Of a stretch of 64,000 bases of DNA, positions 7,686-18,590 are shown one piece after another; the first letter of the stretch is position 1; each line of letters begins with the position of its first letter. The stretch is taken from positions 1 to 64,000 of the forward strand of contig JACKDJ010000018.1 of the NCBI GenBank assembly GCA_020633625.1. Direction: 5' to 3'. Both the position numbers and the translations under genes were made by a program. Under the pieces are notes generated by a model. The model ran no database searches. It was not told the DNA's origin and was given only the letters and a program-made list of their open reading frames with translations. This stretch comes from Myxococcales bacterium (GTDB lineage: Bacteria; Myxococcota_A; Bradymonadia; REDH01).

Positions 7686-9557
7686 ATGCCCCCAAAGAAG
7701 CTCGGCCGGTATCTGCTCGATCGCAAGATAGCGACCGGAGGCATGGCCGAGATCTGGCTCGCGCACCAGGAAGGACCCGCCGGCTTCGAGAAGCAGCTCG
7801 TCGTCAAGCGGATCCTCCCGCACCTCGCCGAGGACCCCAAGTTCGTCGAGATGTTCCTCGACGAGGCACGCCTCGCCGCACGCCTCACGCACGCGAACAT
7901 CGCGCAGATCTTCGACCTTGGAGAGGCCGACGGCGAGTACTTCATCGCGATGGAGTTCGTCGATGGCCGCGACATGCAGGCCGTCGTCGACCGCTCCATC
8001 GAGGTAGGCCACCCGATCCCGCCGGTGGTCGCGGTCAGAATCGTCGCCGACGCCTGCGTCGCGCTCGACTACGCCCACAACTTCGTCGACCGCGACGGGA
8101 CCCCCGTCCAGCTCGTCCATCGCGACATCAGCCCGCAGAACATCCTGCTGTCGCGCGATGGCGTCGTGAAGCTCGTCGACTTCGGAGTCGCGAAGGCCGC
8201 CACGTCTACCCACAAGACCCAGACCGGCGCCGTCAAAGGCAAGCTCTCGTACATGGCCCCGGAGCAGATCGGCGGGCAGCGCGTCGACGCGCGAACCGAC
8301 ATCTTCGCGCTGGGCATCGTGCTCTACGAGCTCGTCACCGGCCGCCGCCCGTTCGGCCACGAGAGCGAGCTCCTCGCGATTACTGCGATCCTCAACGAGC
8401 AGCCTCCTCGCCCGTGCACGCTCGTCCACGACCTCCCCGCCGACATCGAGACCGTCATTCTTCGGGCGCTCGAGAAACGCCCCGACGACCGTTACCAGTC
8501 CGCCTCCGAGCTCCACATCGCCCTCGAGCAGCTCCTGCGCGGGTGGAACTCGCTGCTGACGAGCCGCGACCTGCGACTCTGGCTCGACGACCTGTTCAGC
8601 GCGCACCCAACCGGCGCTCTCTCCCCGCTCGCAGCGGCGTCGGGAGCCGCCTACGTCCCCGCCGGGCTCGTCACCCAGGTCGACCACCCGTCTGCAGTCA
8701 CGCGCCCGGGGTTCAGTCCGCCCGGTGAGGCAGACACCGAGCCATCGGTTCGGCTGCGCGGCGCCCTCGCCGGCGCCACGGAACCAGACACCGCACCGCC
8801 GCCGGTGAGTCATCGACGCGGCGTCGCGGCGCCACTGGCCCTCCTCGCCATCGTCGTCGTCGCGGTGGGGGCGGCGCTCGCGTGGTTCGCGACGCGCGCG
8901 CCCGTCACGGCGTCGACGAACACGACACCGACCACCGCCACGCCCCCCGCCGAGATCGCTCAGGCCGGGAGTGACGAGCACTCGGTGGCTTCCCCAACCA
9001 CACACGCCGACGACGACCGCGCCGACTCCGAGGGCAGCGCTCGAGCCGCGACGGCCGACGACGCTGCGGCGGCGCCCGGCGAACACGATGGGAGCGGTGC
9101 GGGGAGCGGAGGTCCGGGGCCGGGTCTGGGAGTGGTCGACGGCTCCGGCGGCGGCACCCAGGACGCTGCCCCCGCGGACGCGCCAGCGCCCGACGCTTTG
9201 GATGGGAGCGCGCCGGCGGACGTCGGTGAGGCGACCACGGCACACGACGACGTCGCCGCCGCCGCGAGCCCAGACACCGCGCCCGAGCCACCCTCACCGC
9301 CCAGCGCTGACGCCGGCCAGGCCACCCCGCCGCCTCCGCGTCCGTCGACGGGTTCGGTGCGCATCGTCGTCAGTGGCGGCAGCCACACGGTCTTCATCGA
9401 CGGGCGCCGAGTCGGCTCACTCCCCGGCGCGGGACGCTTCACCGTCAGCCCCGGTCGGCACACGATCCGCCTGGAGCGCCAGGGGGGCGCGTCGACGTCT
9501 CGGACCGTGGACGTCGACCCCGGCGAGAACGAGGTGGTCCGGATCGGGTCGTACTGA
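7686..9557 (+). CDS. membrane-anchored Ser/Thr protein kinase with PEGA domain
   Basis: Eukaryotic-type protein kinase of the kind abundant in myxobacteria. Residues 8-290 form the kinase: glycine loop around 16-20, Lys41 in VVKR, HRDISPQN with catalytic Asp147, DFG at 165-167 and APE at 191-193, so it should be active. A single helix at about 381-401 anchors it, followed by a 150-residue Ala/Asp/Pro-rich extracytoplasmic linker and a C-terminal PEGA-type beta domain (about 556-623). ATG 7686 is chosen over the longer open frame because a strong AAGGAG ribosome site lies 9 nt upstream and the kinase fold starts there. The signal it senses is not evident. Confidence 0.94.
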   Translation: MPPKKLGRYLLDRKIATGGMAEIWLAHQEGPAGFEKQLVVKRILPHLAEDPKFVEMFLDEARLAARLTHANIAQIFDLGEADGEYFIAMEFVDGRDMQAVVDRSIEVGHPIPPVVAVRIVADACVALDYAHNFVDRDGTPVQLVHRDISPQNILLSRDGVVKLVDFGVAKAATSTHKTQTGAVKGKLSYMAPEQIGGQRVDARTDIFALGIVLYELVTGRRPFGHESELLAITAILNEQPPRPCTLVHDLPADIETVILRALEKRPDDRYQSASELHIALEQLLRGWNSLLTSRDLRLWLDDLFSAHPTGALSPLAAASGAAYVPAGLVTQVDHPSAVTRPGFSPPGEADTEPSVRLRGALAGATEPDTAPPPVSHRRGVAAPLALLAIVVVAVGAALAWFATRAPVTASTNTTPTTATPPAEIAQAGSDEHSVASPTTHADDDRADSEGSARAATADDAAAAPGEHDGSGAGSGGPGPGLGVVDGSGGGTQDAAPADAPAPDALDGSAPADVGEATTAHDDVAAAASPDTAPEPPSPPSADAGQATPPPPRPSTGSVRIVVSGGSHTVFIDGRRVGSLPGAGRFTVSPGRHTIRLERQGGASTSRTVDVDPGENEVVRIGSY

Positions 9558-9613
9558 CCGTTCGGGCGCTCGGGCGCGACTGCCGCTGATCGGTCGATGC
9601 AGCGGCGTACCGT

Positions 9614-10258
9614 CTACCGCGGATCGCTGCAGCAGCGCGCGCCGGTGACGGCGGGCTCCGGCGGAGTCCCGACGCGTGCGCGCGTACCACAGCGCGCGCC
9701 AAACGCGTCGCTCGCGATGTCCCCACCCTTCAGGAGCCCGTTGTCGACCCACTCGGCGGCGTTGCCCGAGAGGTCGAACACGCCGGACGTGGCGCGGCAC
9801 GCGTTGAGGGTGCCGGCGCCAACGGGCGCAGCGCGACCGACGGCGCACTGACCGGGGACGTAGAGCGGGCCATAGGGGTACTCGAGCCCGTCGGGGCCGC
9901 GACACGCGGCCTCCCACTCGGCCTCTCGGCAGAGCCGCCGCCCTCGCCGCTCACACGCGTCGCGCGCCTGATCGAGCGAGAGCACGTCAGGGGCTTGTCC
10001 AAAGCCGGGGAGCTCGTAGAGGTCGACGCACGAATCGACGAACTCGCTAGCGACACGCGCTTGGTCGCGCTCGCAAGCGGCGTCGCGCGCGACGGGCGCG
10101 AGCAGCGTCGTCGCGGGCGCGGCAGAGGGTGCGCGCTCCGGTTCGGCGTTGTCCCAGCAAGCAGCGAGGAGCACGCCGACGGCGAGCGCCGCTACCTCAC
10201 TGGAACGTGAGGCCCGCGATCGTCGCGCGGAACTCGTCGACGTGGCTGTCGAACGCAT
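9614..10258 (-). CDS. small lipoprotein with formylglycine-generating-enzyme-like (SUMF1) fold
   Basis: A 214-residue lipoprotein: Arg-rich N-terminus, hydrophobic segment and lipobox LLAAC at about residue 33. The mature part has SUMF1/FGE family signatures: ACERRGRRLCREAEWE, GVFDLSGNAAEWV and a terminal ARCC. It is short for the family and lacks the cysteine pair that FGE uses for catalysis, so it is probably structural or ligand-binding. The start is set at ATG 10258, which overlaps the upstream gene by 62 nt; no ATG, GTG or TTG closer to the overlap leaves a complete signal peptide. It converges with the kinase gene. Confidence 0.75.
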   Translation of the reverse strand: MRSTATSTSSARRSRASRSSEVAALAVGVLLAACWDNAEPERAPSAAPATTLLAPVARDAACERDQARVASEFVDSCVDLYELPGFGQAPDVLSLDQARDACERRGRRLCREAEWEAACRGPDGLEYPYGPLYVPGQCAVGRAAPVGAGTLNACRATSGVFDLSGNAAEWVDNGLLKGGDIASDAFGARCGTRARVGTPPEPAVTGARCCSDPR

Positions 10259-10715
10259 CGTCCTGCGCGTAGAGCACGACCAGCCATGCCTTGGTGTCGC
10301 GAACGAACTGGAAGACGGCGACCTTGAGGGTCGCGTTGGTGTGGTCGAAGCGGTAGATAGTCTCGGTACCGGCGAGGTCACCGATGGTCTTGTCTTCTTG
10401 CCCGACCGACGAGAACGACGAGCCCTGCAGGAGTTCGTGGAACTGCCGGAAGAACGCAGCGCTGACGTCGGCCGTAAGGAGATCGTTGCCGATCACCTCG
10501 ATCTGGCTGTGGTCCTCGTTGCGAAACGCGAACGAAGCGCGCTCGTCGTTCTGACGCTCGACCTCCCAGCCGTCTGGTGCAGTCGCGGTGACGCCGAGCT
10601 CTGGATCGGTCGCGGTGAGGCCGCTCCGCGCCGCCGCGGCGGAACCGCCCTCGTCGCCTGCGAACGCCGGCGATGCGACGGCAAGCCCCAGGAGGAAGCT
10701 GCAAACTCTCTTCAT
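10197..10715 (-). CDS. secreted periplasmic protein, DcrB/PsbP-like fold suspected
   Basis: A 172-residue protein with a clear cleavable signal peptide (MKRVCSFLLGLAVASPAFA). ATG 10715 is chosen because it starts the signal peptide and the longer frame adds only an Arg/Gly-rich tail. The mature domain alternates strands and short helices (for example SFAFRNEDHSQIEVIG, then KAWLVVLYAQDDAF) in a way reminiscent of the DcrB/PsbP-like family seen in many exported proteins; this assignment is inference. Its stop lies inside the start region of the downstream SUMF1-fold lipoprotein, so the two are coexpressed. It is divergent from carB. Confidence 0.75.
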   Translation of the reverse strand: MKRVCSFLLGLAVASPAFAGDEGGSAAAARSGLTATDPELGVTATAPDGWEVERQNDERASFAFRNEDHSQIEVIGNDLLTADVSAAFFRQFHELLQGSSFSSVGQEDKTIGDLAGTETIYRFDHTNATLKVAVFQFVRDTKAWLVVLYAQDDAFDSHVDEFRATIAGLTFQ

Positions 10716-10777
10716 CTCTGCTCCAGCTCTGAAACGTTCGCCGCTACTGCCGCGCCGGGCCATCGCGTCGTCCCAAG

Positions 10778-10790
10778 ACAGGGCCCCTGT
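10778..10790. promoter_or_regulatory. 13-bp palindrome upstream of carB
   Basis: ACAGGG-C-CCCTGT is a perfect 6-bp inverted repeat around one base, six bases before the tandem repeat in the carB leader. It lies in the divergent region between the periplasmic gene ending its start at 10715 and carB. A protein operator is the simplest reading; no regulator is identifiable from the sequence. Confidence 0.4.
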
Positions 10791-10796
10791 TCTACG

Positions 10797-10886
10797 ATGC
10801 GACCGCGGGCGTGTCCACAGTCTCGCGCCAGCCGCGCACCAATGCGACCGCGGGCGTGTCCACAGTCTCGCGCCAGCCGCGCACCA
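10797..10886 (+). repeat. perfect tandem duplication of a 45-bp unit upstream of carB
   Basis: Two identical 45-bp copies, 10797-10841 and 10842-10886, adjoin without a spacer. Each starts with ATGCGACCGCGG and ends with CGCGCACCA. The unit is a multiple of three, and both copies are in frame in a 33-codon reading frame (10797-10898) that would be rich in arginine (8 of 33). The repeat fills the 255-bp intergenic region between 10715 and carB, the longest gene-free stretch in the window. Confidence 0.95.
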
Positions 10887-10898
10887 GTCGGCGCCTGA
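10797..10898 (+). CDS. possible Arg-rich leader peptide of carB
   Basis: A short frame ATG 10797 to TGA 10896-10898 encoding 33 residues, made of two copies of a 15-residue unit starting MRPRACPQS and then VGA. It has eight arginine codons (CGA, CGG, CGC). Because carB feeds arginine and pyrimidine synthesis, an arginine-sensing leader is conceivable. Against it: no convincing ribosome site precedes the ATG, and Arg codons are common in any GC-rich frame. The stop codon lies in the left arm of the palindrome at 10895-10911. Confidence 0.2.
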   Translation: MRPRACPQSRASRAPMRPRACPQSRASRAPVGA

Positions 10899-10911
10899 CG
10901 CGCCGCGTCAG
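10895..10911. promoter_or_regulatory. 17-bp palindrome between repeat and carB
   Basis: CTGACGCG-C-CGCGTCAG is a perfect 8-bp inverted repeat around one base. As RNA it can form a 6-bp stem with a five-base loop. It overlaps the stop codon of the possible leader frame and ends 59 bp before the carB ATG. No T-run follows, so it is not a classical intrinsic terminator; an operator or an attenuation hairpin are both possible. Confidence 0.4.
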
Positions 10912-10970
10912 CCTTGAAATGACCACTCGCCGCCGCTAAGTCGCCGCGCACCGCGTACCGAGAGTTGCGA

Positions 10971-14240
<3,270 letters not shown>

Positions 14241-14244
14241 CACG

Positions 14245-14742
14245 ATGGAGCGAGTCCCGATGCTTCCCCTCGGCCGGGAGCGGCTCAAGACCGAGCTCGA
14301 CCACCTGCGCGGCGTCGAGCGCCCGTCCATCTCGCAGGCGATCGAGGTGGCGCGAGAGCACGGCGACCTCCGCGAGAACGCGGAGTACCACGCGGCCAAG
14401 GAGAAGCAGGGGTTCGTGGAGGCCCGAATCCGAGACCTCGAGGCGAAGCTCGCGCTCGCACAGGTCATCGACCCGGAACGGCTCTCCGGCCACCGCGTCA
14501 CCTTCGGCGCCACCGTGACGCTCCTCGACACGGCCACCGACGAAGAGCTGGTCTACTCGATCGTCGGAGAGGAGGAGGCCTCGTTCAAGCACGGCCTCAT
14601 CAACTTCAAGTCCCCGATCGCGCAGGGGATCCTCGGCCGCGAAGAGGGAGAAGAGGTCAAGGTCTCCACCCCCTCCGGCGACCGGACCTTCGAGATCCTC
14701 GAGGTCGAGTTCAAGCGCATCGAGCTGGCTCCCGAAGACTAG
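14245..14742 (+). CDS. greA: transcription elongation factor GreA
   Basis: Rescues backtracked RNA polymerase by stimulating its cleavage of the nascent RNA. The 165-residue protein shows the N-terminal coiled coil (about 10-80; REHGDLRENAEYHAAKEKQ with the acidic tip residues D and E) and the C-terminal FKBP-like domain (about 85-160; SPIAQGILGREEGEEV). Length is slightly above the usual 158; an internal ATG at 14260 would give the normal start. It follows carB by four bases, so it is probably cotranscribed. Confidence 0.95.
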   Translation: MERVPMLPLGRERLKTELDHLRGVERPSISQAIEVAREHGDLRENAEYHAAKEKQGFVEARIRDLEAKLALAQVIDPERLSGHRVTFGATVTLLDTATDEELVYSIVGEEEASFKHGLINFKSPIAQGILGREEGEEVKVSTPSGDRTFEILEVEFKRIELAPED

Positions 14743-14752
14743 ACGGCGCAGC

Positions 14753-14785
14753 GCGGGACTCATGGCGGGGGGGCACACGTCCCGC
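14753..14785. terminator. possible bidirectional hairpin between greA and rel
   Basis: GCGGGAC (14753-14759) and GTCCCGC (14779-14785) are perfectly complementary across a 19-base loop, and an alternative GGCGGG/CCCGCC pairing is nested inside. It sits in the 54-bp gap between the convergent greA and rel genes. There is no T-run, so terminator function is inferred from position only. Confidence 0.3.
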
Positions 14786-14796
14786 CGCGACGCGAG

Positions 14797-17013
14797 TCAC
14801 GCCTGGACGCGGTCCACTCGGATGACGCCGTCGATCTTCCCGACGGTCTTCATCGCTTCGCTGAGCTGACCGGCGTTGGTCACCATCACCTCGAACACGT
14901 TCGTCGACATGCCGTCGTCGGTCGTTCGGCAGTGCGCCTCCGAGATGTTCACGCCCCGCGACGTAAACGCCGATGACATCTCGCTGAGCTTGCCGGGCTC
15001 GTCACGACACACCACTCGGATCGTCACGCGGCGTCGCGACGCGTCGTCGTGGTGCCCGCCGAGCGCCTCCCACTCCACGTCGATCCGACGCTCGTCTTCG
15101 AGGCTCTCGATACGCGCGCACGACGCGAGGTGGACGACCACGCCCCGTCCGCGCGTCACGTATCCGACGATCTCCTCCCCGTAGACCGGGTTGCAGCACC
15201 GGGCGTACGTGACGAGGACCTCGCCATCCATCCCCGCCAGCTTCACGGCGGCCTCGCGGTTCGGGCGCCCGATCATCTGCGCGATCCGCTCGCCGATGCG
15301 CCGCACCGCGCCGGTCGGCTTCGTCGCGCGCGCGGCGACCTCCGGCGGTACGATCTTCGAGACGACCGACTCCTTCGCGACTTTCCCGTAGCCAACCGCG
15401 ATCAGGAGCTGGTCGACGTTCTGGAGCTTCAGCAGCTCTGCTGCCGCCTGCAGGTCCCCGGACTTTACGACCGAGTCGAGCTTGATGCCGTAGCGCCGAA
15501 GGTCGGCAGACAGCACCGCCCGCGCCATATCCTTCGCCCGGTCTCGCTCTTCGCGCCGGATGTACTGACGGATCTTGTTTCGCGCGCGGCTGCTCTTGAC
15601 GATGTCGAGCCACTCTTCCCGCGGACGCTGGTCCGTGCGCGTGAGGATCTCGACGGTATCTCCGTTCTCGAGTTCGTGCCTCAGGCTCACGCCGCGGCCG
15701 TTCACCTTCGCGTGTACGGCGTGGTGACCGACCTCGGAGTGGATCGTGTACGCAAAGTCGAGCGGGGTCGCTCCCTTCGGCAACGAGAGGATGTCGCCCG
15801 TCGGCGTAAAGACGAAGACCTCGTCGGCGAACAGGTCCATCCGCACGGAGTCGAGGAACTGCTGCGAGTCGTCGATCTCGGCCTGGCTCTGCACGAGCTC
15901 GCGGAGCCACGCGAACTGGTTGCCGCTGGGGTCGATGCGGCGCCCTTCTTTGTATGCCCAGTGGGCCGCGACGCCGTGCTCTGCGATGCGATGCATCTCC
16001 GCCGTGCGGATCTGGATCTCGACGCGCTGTGCCTTCGGCCCGAGGCAGGTGGTGTGCAGGGACTGGTAGCCGTTGGGCTTCGGCACCGCGATGTAGTCCT
16101 TGAAGCGCCCGGGCACCGGCTTCCAGATGTCGTGGACGAGCCCGAGCGCCTCGTAGCAGGCGGCCTTGTCCGACACGATGATCCGGAACGCCGTGAGGTC
16201 GTTCACTTGGTCGAACTCGACCCCCGACTTCTGCATCTTCTTGAAGATCGAATAGAAGTGCTTCGGGCGCCCCTGGACCTCGGCTGAGATCCCTCGCTCC
16301 TTTACAATCCTTGCGAGCCCGACGTTCACGTCGGCGATGTAGCCCTCGCGGTCGCGTCGGCTCTGCGCGACGCGCTCGCGCAGCATGTCGTAGGCCTCGG
16401 GGTTCATCGCGCGGAACGCGTAGTCCTCGAGCTCGTTCTTCAGCCAGTTGATGCCGAGCCGATTCGCCAGCGGCGAGTAGATGTCGAGCGTCTCTTGCGC
16501 GATCCGCCGCGCCTTCGCCGGCGCCATCGCGTCGAGGGTCCGGATGTTGTGGAGCCGATCCGACAGCTTCACGAGGATGACGCGAATGTCGCGCCCCATC
16601 GCCACGATCAGCTTCCGGATGTTCTCTGCCTGCGCCTCCTCGCGCGACTTGAACTTCAGCTTCGAGATCTTGGTCAGCCCGTCGACCAACACCGACGTCT
16701 CGGCCCCGAACTGACCCGCGATCTCCTCGATCGTCGTGTCGGTGTCTTCGACGGTATCGTGCAGCAGCGCCGCGAGCAGGCTCGGCATGTCGAGGTGCAG
16801 ATCCGCGACGATCGCCGCCACCTCGAGCGGATGCCCAATGTACGGCTCACCGCTCTTCCGCGTCTGCCCCGCGTGCTTCTCCGCGGCAAACTCGAACGCG
16901 CGACGAAACAGAGGCTCGTCGGGCGAGGGGAGATACCCTCGGATCCGCCCCAAGACCTCGCCGAAGCGGGTCTCGAGGGTGTCGTTCGTGGCAGACTCGG
17001 CGAGCGGCATCAA
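14797..17013 (-). CDS. bifunctional (p)ppGpp synthetase/hydrolase (Rel/SpoT type)
   Basis: Stringent-response enzyme that makes and degrades (p)ppGpp. The 738-residue protein has the full RSH layout: HD hydrolase (about 45-195; AALLHDTVEDTD and SDRLHNIRTLD carry the metal-binding and catalytic residues), RelA/SpoT synthetase (about 235-360; GRFKDYIAVPKPNGYQSLHT), TGS (about 390-450), helical and zinc-finger-like regions and a C-terminal ACT domain (about 660-735). The hydrolase motifs are intact, so it is probably bifunctional rather than RelA-like. It lies 101 bp downstream of gmk, the usual gmk-spoT neighbourhood, but rpoZ, which often sits between them, is absent. Confidence 0.95.
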   Translation of the reverse strand: MMPLAESATNDTLETRFGEVLGRIRGYLPSPDEPLFRRAFEFAAEKHAGQTRKSGEPYIGHPLEVAAIVADLHLDMPSLLAALLHDTVEDTDTTIEEIAGQFGAETSVLVDGLTKISKLKFKSREEAQAENIRKLIVAMGRDIRVILVKLSDRLHNIRTLDAMAPAKARRIAQETLDIYSPLANRLGINWLKNELEDYAFRAMNPEAYDMLRERVAQSRRDREGYIADVNVGLARIVKERGISAEVQGRPKHFYSIFKKMQKSGVEFDQVNDLTAFRIIVSDKAACYEALGLVHDIWKPVPGRFKDYIAVPKPNGYQSLHTTCLGPKAQRVEIQIRTAEMHRIAEHGVAAHWAYKEGRRIDPSGNQFAWLRELVQSQAEIDDSQQFLDSVRMDLFADEVFVFTPTGDILSLPKGATPLDFAYTIHSEVGHHAVHAKVNGRGVSLRHELENGDTVEILTRTDQRPREEWLDIVKSSRARNKIRQYIRREERDRAKDMARAVLSADLRRYGIKLDSVVKSGDLQAAAELLKLQNVDQLLIAVGYGKVAKESVVSKIVPPEVAARATKPTGAVRRIGERIAQMIGRPNREAAVKLAGMDGEVLVTYARCCNPVYGEEIVGYVTRGRGVVVHLASCARIESLEDERRIDVEWEALGGHHDDASRRRVTIRVVCRDEPGKLSEMSSAFTSRGVNISEAHCRTTDDGMSTNVFEVMVTNAGQLSEAMKTVGKIDGVIRVDRVQA

Positions 17014-17114
17014 ACCTCTCCCGGCGCACCGGCGCGACCGGTCCGGGCACTATCGACGCAGTGCGCCAGAGCGTCAATTCCCGACGCGCGGAAAGAGACT
17101 CGCCGGTGGCCGCC

Positions 17115-17714
17115 CTACTCCGAGACCCCGAGCGCGCGGGCCGCGCTCGGCCACACCGCCCGTGTCCTGTGCCGGCTCGCCACCAATATCGAGTGAAGAG
17201 CCACGAATGACGCGTCAACATCATCATTGACGATGACGTACCCAAACTCCGGGGCGCTCGCGATCTCGGCCCGCGCGTTCCGCATCCTGCGCGCGATCAC
17301 GTCGGGCGCGTCCGTGCCGCGCCCACGCAGGCGCGCCTCCAGGATCGCCATGTTGGGCGGGAGGACGATGGTCGTCACCGCCTCCGGGTACGCGCGTCGG
17401 AGCGCCGCGGCGCCCTGGTAGTCGACATCGAAGAGGACCGCCCGCCCCTGCTCCACGACCGCGTCCGTCGCCGCGCGCGACGTGCCGTACAGGTTGTCGT
17501 GGACGACGGCCCACTCCACGAACTCTCCGGCGTCGGCCATCGCCGTGAAGCGCGAGCGCTCGACGAAGTGATAGTGCACGCCGTCCTGCTCCGCGCCTCG
17601 CGGGGCCCGCGTCGTGTAGCTGATCGATAGCGAGAGCGAGTCGTCCTCCTCGAGCAGCCGCGAGCACAGCGTGCTCTTACCTGCACCAGACGGACCGGAC
17701 ACAACGAAGATCAT
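17115..17714 (-). CDS. gmk: guanylate kinase
   Basis: Phosphorylates GMP to GDP in the cytoplasm, supplying both GTP and the (p)ppGpp made by the downstream rel product. The 199-residue protein begins with the P-loop GPSGAGKST (7-15) and keeps the GMP-binding signature region SYTTRAPRGAEQDGVHYHF and the DVDYQGA segment of the family. Length is typical. It starts three bases after the yicC stop, in a minus-strand run epimerase-yicC-gmk-rel. Confidence 0.95.
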   Translation of the reverse strand: MIFVVSGPSGAGKSTLCSRLLEEDDSLSLSISYTTRAPRGAEQDGVHYHFVERSRFTAMADAGEFVEWAVVHDNLYGTSRAATDAVVEQGRAVLFDVDYQGAAALRRAYPEAVTTIVLPPNMAILEARLRGRGTDAPDVIARRMRNARAEIASAPEFGYVIVNDDVDASFVALHSILVASRHRTRAVWPSAARALGVSE

Positions 17715-17717
17715 CGA

Positions 17718-18590
17718 TCACTCCACATTCGACGCCTGCTCTCGAAGCTGCTCGACCAGCTCCTTCGCGCGGACGACCTCGTGCGTGAGCTGAGCCGACG
17801 CAGACTTGGCCGACATCGTGTTGGTCTCGCGCCCAAGCTCCTGCGCGAGGAACCCGAGGCGTCGACCTGGGGCCGGCCCAGCGTCGCCGGCGAGCGCCGC
17901 GGCGAACGCACGGATGTGTTCTCGCGCGCGTACGAGCTCCTCGTGGATGTCGCCACGCGCCGCGATCAACGCGACCTCCCGCTCGACCCTTCCGTCGTCG
18001 TGCGCGGACCCCAGCTCACCGAGCCGCGCGAGCAGCCGCGCGGCGACGTCGACCGCGTGCCCGGCGGCCAATTCGTCGACCCGGTCCAGAACCTCGCGCA
18101 GCTCCGCCAGCAGTGCCTCGAACGCGGCGGCGAGCGCGGCGCCCTCACGGCGCTGAAACGACGTCAGCGCGTCGATCGCCTCGTCGACGGCGGCGAGCAC
18201 CGGCTCCTCGGCGAGCTCCGCAGACAGTACGCCCGCCGATGCCGCCAACATGTCGGCCCCGCCGGCCTGCAGGACGTCGGACAGAGTGACGCCGCCGGCA
18301 AGGTCGTAGCGATGCTGGATGGCGCGCAGCCGCGACACCAGCGAGCCCAAAGCCGCGTCGTCGCTGGCCGCGCGAGGCGCCCCGCGCACGTCCACACGGA
18401 GCTCCACACGGCCGCGCGTCAACCCGGCCCGGACCCGCTCGGTGATGGCGGGCTCGAGTGAAGTCAGCGTCTGAGGGACGGCAACGCGCACCTCGAGTCC
18501 CTTGGAGTTCAACGACCGAGCGACGGCGCTGACCGCGACCCCGTCCACGCTCGCCGCGCCCTCGCCGAAGCCGGTCATCGAGCGGATCAC
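17718..18590 (-). CDS. YicC family endoribonuclease-like protein
   Basis: YicC family protein; E. coli YicC has been described as an endoribonuclease that affects small-RNA turnover. The 290-residue protein begins with the family signature MIRSMTGFGEG and SLNSKGLEVRV and ends with the conserved C-terminal block GRETNTMSAKS followed by VRAKELVEQLREQ. Length is typical. Its ATG overlaps the epimerase stop (ATGA) and its stop is three bases before gmk. A yicC-gmk pair is common across bacteria, so the position supports the call. Confidence 0.93.
   Translation of the reverse strand: MIRSMTGFGEGAASVDGVAVSAVARSLNSKGLEVRVAVPQTLTSLEPAITERVRAGLTRGRVELRVDVRGAPRAASDDAALGSLVSRLRAIQHRYDLAGGVTLSDVLQAGGADMLAASAGVLSAELAEEPVLAAVDEAIDALTSFQRREGAALAAAFEALLAELREVLDRVDELAAGHAVDVAARLLARLGELGSAHDDGRVEREVALIAARGDIHEELVRAREHIRAFAAALAGDAGPAPGRRLGFLAQELGRETNTMSAKSASAQLTHEVVRAKELVEQLREQASNVE

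Noticed and set aside
10797..10886. The 45-bp tandem repeat as a CRISPR array
   Set aside because: Only two units, no spacers between them, and no cas genes nearby.
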